Shown here: one piece after another, positions 27,869 to 35,758 of the stretch
Layout of the letters: every line of letters starts with the position of its first letter
Position numbering within the stretch: position 1 is the first letter of the stretch
From: Dyella sp. A6
Lineage (GTDB): Bacteria > Pseudomonadota > Gammaproteobacteria > Xanthomonadales > Rhodanobacteraceae
Reading direction: 5' to 3'
Assembly (NCBI RefSeq): GCF_036320485.1
Contig: NZ_CP132911.1
Coordinates: 1,984,001-2,048,000 of the forward strand
DNA length: 64,000 nucleotides
Notes under the pieces: generated by a model
Told to the model about the DNA's origin: nothing
Seen by the model: the letters and a program-made list of their open reading frames with translations, nothing else
Database searches by the model: none
Position numbers and translations under genes: made by a program

Positions 27869-30800
27869 TGGTTGATCAACTCCTGCCAGGAGACGCGCTG
27901 CATGGCACCGGTCGAACCCGATGTCATCAGGCTCGATGTATTGCCGTTGTCGAAACTCATCAGCATGTCGCCGCCGACGAAAATCGGGTTGTTCGGCAGC
28001 GAGCTGAAGCCGACGCCGGCCACGGGTTCGACCGTGCCGTTGGGTAACGTGACGGTGCCCGAGCCACCGTTCAGGAAGAAGGCGCCTGTCGGGTTGGTGC
28101 CGCTGAAGGGGTTGACCGCCATCACCCAACCACTGCCCGACGGGTTGCAGATATCGGTGACGACCGGGATGCGTGTGGTGCCCAGGAGCAGATTGCCCTG
28201 GAATTGGTTCGGGGTCACCATGCGCTCGCCTTGCGCGTTATAGCTGACAACATTCCCACTACTGTCGGTCACCGGCTGCTGCAGATTCATGTACCAGCCC
28301 AGTTTCCCGGTCATGTCGCTCGGTGTGGGTAGCGGGGTCACGGTACGTGCACCCAGCGTGGGTGGTGTCGCACTAGGATCGCCATCCTGTTCGTAAGTGA
28401 TGTAACGCTGCACCAAATTACCGTCCAGCGTTGTCATGGGCAGCTTGGGAATTGTCGTACCTGTGCCGGCCTGGACGATCAGGCCATACCAGCTCTGCAC
28501 CTGATTATTTGCGAGGTCACCGCTGGTCAGATACTTGCCAGTACCGAAGAACAACCACACGTTACCGGTCGACGGGTCGCGCCCCGCCAACATGCCGGAC
28601 GTGATGGGCTGAGCGGCCCCACTGGAATCGGTGGCAAGGAATTCCTCGGTACCCGACGACGACAGGTCGGCGCTGGCAGTCCCGCTCCCTGTCGTCTTGG
28701 CGAGCGGAAACTCCCAGACGCGCCCAAGCAGATCGCCAGCATAGGCTTCGGTACTCACGCCATTGCTGGCATCGTCCATCCAGGTGACAGGTGCCGCCAG
28801 GCCATTGCCGGTGGAGCTATCGGTCGCGTGCACGCTCAGCGCACCAGTGACCAAGTTGAACTCCAGCAGGGCCGCCGTGCCACTGGCACTGTTGTATCCA
28901 TTGCCGATCAACACCTGCCAGTTGCCGTCGGCAACCTGGGCGATCACCGGCTTACCGACCATCTGGCCGATGTAGTTGCTGTTGGTCTGACCATCGCCGG
29001 CCGAACGTTCCCATAATGGTGTGATGTTGCTGGGATCAGTCACGTCCAGCGCATATATGGCTTCCGCTGGCCCCCGGCCGGTAGTGCCCACCAGGATTGT
29101 GTGCCAATACGAGCCACTGGGATCAGGCTGGTTAGGTAGATAGACGTCGGCCACCGTCAGCTCGCCGTCGTTGTAGTACTCGTGAGGTACACCGGCCGAG
29201 CCGTAGGACGGATTGGCGAGGTTGGCCACACCAGCGGTGATCACCGCGCCTGGCAGATAGGCATACTTCTCATCGCCAGTGTTGGCATCGAATGCGTGCA
29301 ACATGCCGTCGTTGGCCGCCACATAGACTAACGGTTCGCGCTGCAATGCTGCACTGGCCACCGGGTTACCGCTGCTGTCGGTGGTACCAACCGCCCAAGC
29401 GTAGAAGGAATCCGTTCCGGTAAACGTCTGGTTCTCGAATTCATTGGGATCCGGCGCACCGACGTAGACCGGCTGCGAGTCGACTATGTCACCCAGGACA
29501 ATGTGGCCATATTGGGGACTTGTCCGGTTACGATAGATCCCCTTGTTGCTCACCTCCAGCGTGCTGTCGCCACGCAGATAGTTGACGATGTCCATCTGCG
29601 CAGTCGTCGAGCTGCCCAGAGCGGCGAGTTCGGTCGCCGACAGTGCAGGTGGCGCCGATGAGCTATTGATGAAGGGCACGAACTGCGAACCACTGGACGC
29701 GCTCGGATTGAACGTCACGATATCGCGCGTCGGATAGGTAATGACTCCTGTACTGGAGACAGAGGCAGCCTTCTGCAATTGCGTGACCGCCGCCCATTTC
29801 GTGGTCGTCACAGCGCCCGTACTGGAGTCGATGTTGAGCGCGTTCAGTTCTCCAGTCCATACACCAGTGTGATATTTGGCCTGGTAGGCCACCGTACCAC
29901 TGGTCAGCTGGGTGGAGTTCGCGGCAAGACTGGCGCCGCTACCGGTTCGAGTACTGGCATTCTTCAGCGCGCTAAGCAGTCCGCTGGCGAATGTCTGCGG
30001 ATTGGTGGCCGAATAGAACCCGCCATGTCCGTCGACACCGGTATGGACAAGGTCTGCAATGTTGTAGAGCGAATTTGCCGACGGTTTAGGCCATCCGAAA
30101 TTCGCGATGGCCGTGGCCGGACTTGGATTATCAGCCCAGTCGAAGATCTGCTGGACCGTGGTGCCTGTGGGGCTAATGCCGTACGGCGTGAAGCCAAGCC
30201 CCATGGTGAACGTTGTCATATGCTGCCAGAACGCCGGATCACTGGTATTGATCGGCACCTCGTTGGCCAGGTTCGGGTTTAGATCAGTCTCCCAGTAATG
30301 CATCGCTACGTCGGCCAAGGTATTGCTATTGTCGTCTTGGTATGGACTAGTCGGCGTATAGGTATAACTAATCCCGTTGGGACCGTCGACCGTCGCCCCC
30401 TGGGTGCCATCGACATTACCGACACCCGAATAGTTGGAATTCCAGAAACCATCCGTGGTGAGAATAGTGTAGGACTGCCGGCATGCAATATTCGAATCAG
30501 TCGTCGGATCGGATGACATGGTCGTCCATGGCTGACTGCTCTGGTAATACTGACCCACGGCATCAAGCGCATAACGCAAAGGCGTACCTCCACCCGGATT
30601 GATGCTGGTGACCCAGTTCCAGAAAAAGTTCTTCTGGGTGCCGGACGTGCCATCGCCGAAGGGCCAGACTTCGGCGATATACTTGCCGTTGTATTGAGCG
30701 GTACGCCCCGTATCGAATATCTCCTGTTGAGCCGAGTTATTGATCGAACCGAAGCCAATACGGAATTTCGGGTCAACATCGGAAAACGCGGTCAGCAACC

Positions 30801-31770
30801 CAGACTTAGCCATCAAGATACGCGTGTGGTAATACGCGAACCAGTTGGCGATATTCTGCCCGGCAGCAATACCTGCGGGCGCAGCCACGCCACTGGTATC
30901 AGTATCCAGTACGCAATTGCTTTGCGTGCCGCAGCCCTGTGTGGCGGGCGCCACATAGTTGACCGTATACGGCCCGGCCGCCAGGCCGGTCGAATACTGG
31001 AAATAACTGTACGTGTAAGAGTATGGATACTGAAAGACGCACTCGCCCGAGACCCAGTTTTGACCGTGTTTTGAGATACCGTTGAAAGTAGGTCCTGAAC
31101 CGATACCATGATAAGTATTGAAATCATTGATGCATACTTGATCGGCGTAAGTGGAGCCCGAGCTAGTCACCACATTATCGAACGTTTTATTCCAAGGCAC
31201 AGCCTGCTGGTTACTAGTGGAATAGTAAATATTTTTAGCTTGATAATAATATTCACCATTGAAATCATTATTTGAATAATTGGTCAGATTGACCCAGCTT
31301 CCCGACGTGCTGTAGCCATTCAGTGGCACGTTGGTGATGTCGTTATAGGACGGGTAGTTGGTCCCTGTGGCGGCCGTCGGCGGAGCCAAATAGGTCACTG
31401 TCGGGTTGTAGTAAACGCCATTGTTGTTGGCATCGATTACCGCATCATTGTTGATCGAGGTGATGTAATCGGTGCCTTGGCCATTGATCGGGTTCGTACC
31501 GGAGGCAGTACCAGCACAGGAAACGCCATACAGATAGCAGGCATCGGGCATGTAATCCCAAGCCATCGAGCCAGAGTCATCCAGCATCAGCACCACGTTG
31601 GGCGGAATTGGCGGCTGCAGCGTCAGTGGCTGTTGGTCAACCGTCACTGTCGTGGCAGCCACGGCAGCGGGCGCATACACCGCGCCGTACAGCCCGACCA
31701 GGAGCGCAACACCGGCCATCCTGACAAGGGAGCGCATGGAGCGCTGGAAGAGCGAGGACGTGGTTTTCAT
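27865..31770 (-). CDS. pilY1: Type IV pilus tip adhesin/assembly factor PilY1
   Basis: The start at 31770 gives a signal peptide (MKTTSSLFQRSMRSL followed by a hydrophobic core, cleavage near AVAA) and was preferred over a frame to 31806. The 1301-residue protein has an N-terminal von Willebrand A-like region with the metal-site motif DDSGSM (64-69) and a C-terminal beta-propeller PilY1 domain (roughly residues 640-1150; for example PLVYVAANDGMLHAFDANTG and HTILVGTTGRGPAEAIYALD). PilY1 acts at the pilus tip in adhesion, assembly priming and surface sensing. DNA coding the N-terminal quarter (about 31080-31300) is much more AT-rich than its surroundings. It sits between pilX (69-base gap) and pilE (4-base overlap). 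Confidence 0.93.
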   Translation of the reverse strand: MKTTSSLFQRSMRSLVRMAGVALLVGLYGAVYAPAAVAATTVTVDQQPLTLQPPIPPNVVLMLDDSGSMAWDYMPDACYLYGVSCAGTASGTNPINGQGTDYITSINNDAVIDANNNGVYYNPTVTYLAPPTAATGTNYPSYNDITNVPLNGYSTSGSWVNLTNYSNNDFNGEYYYQAKNIYYSTSNQQAVPWNKTFDNVVTSSGSTYADQVCINDFNTYHGIGSGPTFNGISKHGQNWVSGECVFQYPYSYTYSYFQYSTGLAAGPYTVNYVAPATQGCGTQSNCVLDTDTSGVAAPAGIAAGQNIANWFAYYHTRILMAKSGLLTAFSDVDPKFRIGFGSINNSAQQEIFDTGRTAQYNGKYIAEVWPFGDGTSGTQKNFFWNWVTSINPGGGTPLRYALDAVGQYYQSSQPWTTMSSDPTTDSNIACRQSYTILTTDGFWNSNYSGVGNVDGTQGATVDGPNGISYTYTPTSPYQDDNSNTLADVAMHYWETDLNPNLANEVPINTSDPAFWQHMTTFTMGLGFTPYGISPTGTTVQQIFDWADNPSPATAIANFGWPKPSANSLYNIADLVHTGVDGHGGFYSATNPQTFASGLLSALKNASTRTGSGASLAANSTQLTSGTVAYQAKYHTGVWTGELNALNIDSSTGAVTTTKWAAVTQLQKAASVSSTGVITYPTRDIVTFNPSASSGSQFVPFINSSSAPPALSATELAALGSSTTAQMDIVNYLRGDSTLEVSNKGIYRNRTSPQYGHIVLGDIVDSQPVYVGAPDPNEFENQTFTGTDSFYAWAVGTTDSSGNPVASAALQREPLVYVAANDGMLHAFDANTGDEKYAYLPGAVITAGVANLANPSYGSAGVPHEYYNDGELTVADVYLPNQPDPSGSYWHTILVGTTGRGPAEAIYALDVTDPSNITPLWERSAGDGQTNSNYIGQMVGKPVIAQVADGNWQVLIGNGYNSASGTAALLEFNLVTGALSVHATDSSTGNGLAAPVTWMDDASNGVSTEAYAGDLLGRVWEFPLAKTTGSGTASADLSSSGTEEFLATDSSGAAQPITSGMLAGRDPSTGNVWLFFGTGKYLTSGDLANNQVQSWYGLIVQAGTGTTIPKLPMTTLDGNLVQRYITYEQDGDPSATPPTLGARTVTPLPTPSDMTGKLGWYMNLQQPVTDSSGNVVSYNAQGERMVTPNQFQGNLLLGTTRIPVVTDICNPSGSGWVMAVNPFSGTNPTGAFFLNGGSGTVTLPNGTVEPVAGVGFSSLPNNPIFVGGDMLMSFDNGNTSSLMTSGSTGAMQRVSWQELINQ

Positions 31771-31839
31771 GCTAGATCCAGTATGACTCGTGGCCACAAC
31801 GGCCACCGTTGGTACGACACCCGAACGTTGCCGAGCACA

Positions 31840-32442
31840 TCAACCCTGCTTGATCACAACCTGCAATGTCACCACGGCGCGATCACCCACCACGGCGGGA
31901 TCGCCGCTGCGGGCCGTGATGCGGTAGTACACCGATGTACCGGATGAGCCCTGCACACCGTAGTTGCGGGAATTGGCCGTGCTGCCGAAGCCGGTATTGG
32001 TGCTCTGGTCGACCCAGTTGCCCATGTTCTCGACCACATACTGCGGCTGACTCGCCGCGACCGTACTGGCCGTGAAGTCGCCGGTGTTATTCCCGGTTGC
32101 GACCGAGTGAATAGCACTGGTTGGCAGGGTGGGATCGTTGAACGGATTGGGCAGACAGGTAATACCGCCAGCCTGGCAGTTGTGCCAGATAAGCGTGGGC
32201 GATGTGGGAACCAGCGCCGTGGCCGCACGCAACGCTGCTTCGGCACTCTGGAAGGCCACCTGCCGGTCGTAGAGATTGGAAGACATCTTCTGCTGCATGA
32301 TGGTGCCACGCATGGCTGCAAGCCCGACCAGGCTGATCAAAACCAGCAGAATCAGCGCCACCACCAGGGCGATGCCCTGCTGGTGGCCGGCACGCTGACG
32401 AAGCGTGCCGGGAAAAGAACGTGGAGCGATCAATGCGTTCAT
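31840..32442 (-). CDS. pilX: Type IV pilus assembly protein PilX
   Basis: The 200-residue protein has a PilX N-terminus: a basic leader followed by QQGIALVVALILLVLISLVG and the conserved TIMQQKMSSNLYDRQVAFQSAE-like helix (split here by family consensus). As in other PilX/GspK-type minor pilins the residue at position 5 after the predicted cleavage site is not Glu. PilX joins the minor pilin complex that primes pilus assembly and presents PilY1. It starts one base after the pilW stop, so translation is probably coupled. The C-terminal part is Ser/Thr-rich with a cysteine pair (NCQAGGITCLP). Confidence 0.88.
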   Translation of the reverse strand: MNALIAPRSFPGTLRQRAGHQQGIALVVALILLVLISLVGLAAMRGTIMQQKMSSNLYDRQVAFQSAEAALRAATALVPTSPTLIWHNCQAGGITCLPNPFNDPTLPTSAIHSVATGNNTGDFTASTVAASQPQYVVENMGNWVDQSTNTGFGSTANSRNYGVQGSSGTSVYYRITARSGDPAVVGDRAVVTLQVVIKQG

Positions 32443-32443
32443 G

Positions 32444-33496
32444 TCATTGCACCCTGTTCCGCACCGTGGTGGTGAAGGTGAAAACGCGCTGGAGCGGCTT
32501 CTGATCGGTCCCTGCCCGCTGGTTCGTGCTTTGCACGGTCAACTGTACCTGGGCCGCAGTCACCGTCGCCCAGTCGGTTACATTCGCCGCAGTCACGAAC
32601 GTCGTATTCGGCGGCTGCAGGTAAGTCACTTTCATTGCCGTCACGTTACGCACCATTTCTTCCGGTGTCGTCGTCACACCACCGGAGTTGTAACCCACGC
32701 TCATGCGATACAGCGAAGTTGTCTGGGGGGTCGCCGAGTTGTACCCGATATACCAATCGTCTCCGGTCAACACTGCGACGCGCGCGTTGCTCTGGAAGGT
32801 GTATTTGTTGCCGTTGGCAGTGCAGAGTGGCGGATAGCCCAGACCGTCCGTGCAGTTGCCCGGGCTGACCTTGTTGCCGGTGTTGTGGATTACAACGGTA
32901 TTATTTTGGTAATCGGTAATCTGCATGATCGTGGCGTGATCGAAATCGCACACCATGATCAGCTGCCCGGTAGACAGATCCGAAGTCGCGGCATTGATTT
33001 GGAAGTTTGCCGGGGAACCAGTACTGCTGCTACTTGCAGGTGTAAACGACACCACCACGTTGGAACTGGCTGTACTGATGGTGCGAATCGAACTCGTACC
33101 CGCCACCGGTGCCCCTGCGCTAGTACCGGTGTAGGCGTTGAGTGCCGGGTCCTGCGTGGCGTCGTCATAGCCGTACAACGCGTCGCCCCAGTCGGCATAC
33201 CAGAGCGAGGTGTTGTTCAGGTCGTTGGCTATTCGCCCGCTGCTGTTGTCGCATCCACTCAGTCCTGCATCGCGGATATCGCGTGCCATCAACTCGAAGG
33301 CGATACGCGAGCTTTCCTGCACGTCTCCCAGTGCATCGTTGGTGCGATAGGTCTGCTGCCCGGCAAGGAAAACACTGACCACGCCAGCAATCACGATCAG
33401 GCCCAGCAGCATCGCCACCATCAACTCGACCAGGGTGAACCCGCGCAGTTTCTGCATGGCTGCAACTCGGTATTTCGTCCTGATATACGCGTTCAT
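32444..33496 (-). CDS. pilW: Type IV pilus assembly protein PilW
   Basis: The 350-residue protein has a prepilin peptide MQKLRG before FTLVELMVAMLLGLIVIAG, with Glu5 intact, then the PilW signature ESSRIAFELMARDIRDAGLSGC. The start at 33496 overlaps the pilV stop by ATGA. An internal ATG at 33457 would give a shorter leader and is possible. PilW is a minor pilin required for pilus biogenesis and for placing PilY1 at the tip. The C-terminal domain is large and Thr/Ser-rich, typical of PilW. Confidence 0.9.
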   Translation of the reverse strand: MNAYIRTKYRVAAMQKLRGFTLVELMVAMLLGLIVIAGVVSVFLAGQQTYRTNDALGDVQESSRIAFELMARDIRDAGLSGCDNSSGRIANDLNNTSLWYADWGDALYGYDDATQDPALNAYTGTSAGAPVAGTSSIRTISTASSNVVVSFTPASSSSTGSPANFQINAATSDLSTGQLIMVCDFDHATIMQITDYQNNTVVIHNTGNKVSPGNCTDGLGYPPLCTANGNKYTFQSNARVAVLTGDDWYIGYNSATPQTTSLYRMSVGYNSGGVTTTPEEMVRNVTAMKVTYLQPPNTTFVTAANVTDWATVTAAQVQLTVQSTNQRAGTDQKPLQRVFTFTTTVRNRVQ

Positions 33497-34008
33497 AGCA
33501 TCGCCTTGGTAACGACCGTCTGCGTGCTACCACCGCTGCTACCGGAATAGCTCTCGTCGAACTTGATGGTGACCGTGCAGTAGGCCGTGCTGGTGCCGGT
33601 GGCCGCCGTACAATCGATCGTGCCTTGCGTGTTGGAGCCCATGTGGTCGTTTTCCAGTTGGGTGCACCAGTGGTTGAGCTGCACACTCGCCAAAGTCGAA
33701 CCGCTGGCGGGGCACGCACTGACGACGACTGTCTTGTTATATGCACCCGCCACCGCATTGTTCAGGTCGGCACGCATCGCGTCGAAGATCGAATAGCTAT
33801 CGATCGTCGCCATGCTCCGCGCCATCGCGCCGTTGTTGGTGGACAGGGACATCGCCTGCAGCGCGGCCATGCCCAGAAAGCCGATTGACAGCACCAGCAC
33901 GGCCACCAGCACCTCGATCAGGCCCACACCCGCTTGCGCCTTTCGACCGAGGTGGCCTGCATGTGCATGCCTTGGCCCACCATCGGCCCGATGGATAAAC
34001 ACGCTCAT
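33493..34008 (-). CDS. pilV: Type IV pilus modification/minor pilin PilV
   Basis: The start at 34008 overlaps the fimT stop by ATGA. The longer frame to 34299 runs through fimT and is rejected. The 171-residue product has a 27-residue leader ending AQAG, then VGLIEVLVAVLVLSIGFLGM with Glu5, and LQAMSLSTNNGAMARSMA typical of PilV. PilV is a minor pilin of the tip-priming complex. Four cysteines in the C-terminal domain could form disulfides. The gene is the second of the six-gene operon. Confidence 0.9.
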   Translation of the reverse strand: MSVFIHRADGGPRHAHAGHLGRKAQAGVGLIEVLVAVLVLSIGFLGMAALQAMSLSTNNGAMARSMATIDSYSIFDAMRADLNNAVAGAYNKTVVVSACPASGSTLASVQLNHWCTQLENDHMGSNTQGTIDCTAATGTSTAYCTVTIKFDESYSGSSGGSTQTVVTKAML

Positions 34009-34610
34009 GGGCAGGCCCCCGACGTCGGCGTTGTCGTGATAATGGTCCCGGTCGCCATCACGATCAGGATATGGTTGTCCGTGCTGACCGAGGTCGTGCA
34101 TATGTCTGCGACGGTTCCCGAATATGGCGATGAGGTCGTTCCCGCCTGATAGCCAAGCCCAGTGGCATCGAACCGGATCGCCACGATGTTTCCGTGCAGC
34201 TGCACGGGGGACGTCAAGCGAGGCGGTGTCGTCGTGACAGCCAACGCCGAGCTGGCCGTAGCCAGTACTTCGACAGCGCCTTCGCCCGCAGTGGCGCATG
34301 CCGTGCCAAGCACATCACTGGTGTTGTTGGTGGCCGAGTCACTGCAGAACTGCGTGTAGGCGTTGCGCTTGATGGCTTCCATCCGTGCCAGGTTGAGCGA
34401 ACCGACCATCTCGTTGGCAGCGGTGGTCAACTCATTGGAAGCGATCAGCGACTTGAAGCTGGGTACAGCGATGACCAGCAGGACCGCGGCAACAGCGATC
34501 GTGATCAGCAACTCCACCAGAGTGAAGCCCGCCGCGGAGCGCCAACCATGGGCACACGACACACTCGGCGCAAACCGCCGACGGCCACATTGGCGCGACA
34601 CTGGATGCAT
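34005..34610 (-). CDS. fimT: Type IV minor pilin FimT/GspH family
   Basis: The start at 34610 is chosen for the GGGGAG seven bases upstream. In-frame ATGs at 34625 and 34661 are possible. The 201-residue product has a leader of about 28 residues ending SAAG, followed by FTLVELLITIAVAAVLLVIA with Glu5 and the GspH/FimT pattern SFKSLIASNELTTAANEMV and LNLARMEAIKRN. FimT/FimU proteins start the minor pilin complex, and some FimT proteins bind DNA during natural transformation. This is the promoter-proximal gene of fimT-pilV-pilW-pilX-pilY1-pilE. A 6-bp stem (34683-34698) lies in its upstream region. Confidence 0.88.
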   Translation of the reverse strand: MHPVSRQCGRRRFAPSVSCAHGWRSAAGFTLVELLITIAVAAVLLVIAVPSFKSLIASNELTTAANEMVGSLNLARMEAIKRNAYTQFCSDSATNNTSDVLGTACATAGEGAVEVLATASSALAVTTTPPRLTSPVQLHGNIVAIRFDATGLGYQAGTTSSPYSGTVADICTTSVSTDNHILIVMATGTIITTTPTSGACP

Positions 34611-34782
34611 GCAGATTCTCCCCATTTCCCTCTTTTCACTCTGACTCAGACTCGGCGCCAAGGCCAGCCATTCACCGATCAGCGGCGGTATTCCGCCGAC
34701 AAGTGGTCGAACAGCCCAGCCTCAAGGTGCACCCCGTCACAACGCCCGCTCACGCGGCGCTCGGCAAGGAAGCCGACACGAC

Positions 34783-34811
34783 TTGCGTGTGGGCCGCATG
34801 CCCCGTAAAAT
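34783..34811 (+). promoter_or_regulatory. Sigma-70 promoter of tRNA-Thr
   Basis: A -35 box TTGCGT (34783-34788) and a -10 box TAAAAT (34806-34811) are separated by 17 bases, and the -10 ends 12 bases before the tRNA. Spacing and position fit a housekeeping promoter. Confidence 0.7.
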
Positions 34812-34823
34812 TTCCCGCTCGCT

Positions 34824-34899
34824 GCCGGAATAGCTCAGTTGGTAGAGCGGCGCATTCGTAATGCGTAGGTCGTAGGTTCGATTCCTATTTCCGGCACCA
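34824..34899 (+). tRNA. tRNA-Thr (anticodon CGT)
   Basis: The 76-base gene folds into a standard cloverleaf. Acceptor arms GCCGGAA and TTCCGGC pair perfectly, the D-loop has AGTTGGTA, the anticodon CGT is at 34857-34859 in the loop TTCGTAA, the T-arm has GGTTCGATTCC, and an encoded CCA ends at 34899. It reads ACG threonine codons and closely resembles Escherichia coli thrW. Confidence 0.97.
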
Positions 34900-34906
34900 T
34901 CCGATT

Positions 34907-34946
34907 CAACAAAAAGGCCGCCCCGCAAAGGGTGGCCTTTTTGTTG
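34907..34946 (+). terminator. Rho-independent terminator of tRNA-Thr
   Basis: CAACAAAAAGGCC (34907-34919) pairs perfectly with GGCCTTTTTGTTG (34934-34946). The descending arm carries a T5 run. It lies eight bases after the tRNA. Confidence 0.9.
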
Positions 34947-35041
34947 GCGCCATATTCGTTGATGGCGCAGTTCCGAGCTGCGTTGGGCCTAGTGGCGACC
35001 TTGGTCCTACACTGTGCATCCGTTCCGCCCCTGCCCTGTTC

Positions 35042-35638
35042 ATGAGCGATCTACCGCGCACGCTTGTCTGCGCCAGCCAACACGAACTCGATGTCCGCAA
35101 GAGCCGTTTCCTCGCCCAGGCCGCACCGGTCGAATCCAGGCAGCAGGCCCAGGCCTTCATGGACCACGTATCCGACCCCGCCGCCACCCACAACTGCTGG
35201 GCCTGGCGGATCGGCTCGGACTACCGCTTCAACGACGATGGCGAACCGGGCGGAACGGCTGGGCGCCCGATCCTGCAGGCGATCGAAAGCCAGGGCATCG
35301 ACCGTGTGGTCGTGGTGGTGACGCGCTGGTATGGCGGTATCAAGCTGGGGGCCGGCGGCCTGGCTCGTGCCTACGGCGGCACCGCTGCCGAATGCCTGCG
35401 TCTGGCGGAACAGCGTCCGATCATCGACATGACGCGCATCGCCACCCGCTGCAGTTTCGCCGAACTGGAGCTGTTCAAGGCACGCCTGGCCGAACTGGAT
35501 GCCGAAATCGAGCAGGGCCTCTACGAAGCCGATGGCGTCGCGCTGCAGATACGACTGCCGTCCACGCGGCTAGACGAGGCGCGGGTCCGCATCGCCGACA
35601 TGAGCCGCGGACGCAGCCAGGTGATCGTGCTGGACTAG
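35042..35638 (+). CDS. YigZ/IMPACT family protein
   Basis: The 198-residue protein has the IMPACT (UPF0029) N-terminal domain with its signature around residues 45-105: ATHNCWAWRIG, FNDDGEPGGTAGRPIL and VVTRWYGGIKLGAGGL. A C-terminal DUF1949-like domain follows. Bacterial YigZ proteins resemble the eukaryotic translational regulator IMPACT, and their biochemical role is not settled. Start at 35042 gives a normal family N-terminus, though no strong ribosome site precedes it. The gene follows the tRNA terminator and precedes an ABC exporter. Confidence 0.9.
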   Translation: MSDLPRTLVCASQHELDVRKSRFLAQAAPVESRQQAQAFMDHVSDPAATHNCWAWRIGSDYRFNDDGEPGGTAGRPILQAIESQGIDRVVVVVTRWYGGIKLGAGGLARAYGGTAAECLRLAEQRPIIDMTRIATRCSFAELELFKARLAELDAEIEQGLYEADGVALQIRLPSTRLDEARVRIADMSRGRSQVIVLD

Positions 35639-35758
35639 CCGCGCTGGACTGGCGTCCTGTCGATCATCGGCATCGTCCAGCCGCTGCATCGCCCGCATGT
35701 GATTGAATCGGGATCGTTCAGCCCCATCCTAGCCAGACGACCCGCCGAAGCGTCCCTA

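Noticed and set aside
28527-28742. Additional small genes inside pilY1 and recBCD in other frames
   Set aside because: They are short shadow frames with unnatural amino-acid composition inside confidently identified genes.
34737-34928. Minus-strand open frame over tRNA-Thr
   Set aside because: It is the well-known antisense translation of a tRNA (NRTYDLRITNAPLYQLSYSG type) that is often misannotated as a protein.
34783-34946. tRNA-Thr as an attachment site for an island containing the pilin operon
   Set aside because: No integrase, no duplicated tRNA 3' end and no compositional border was found; the pilin operon is a standard chromosomal cluster.
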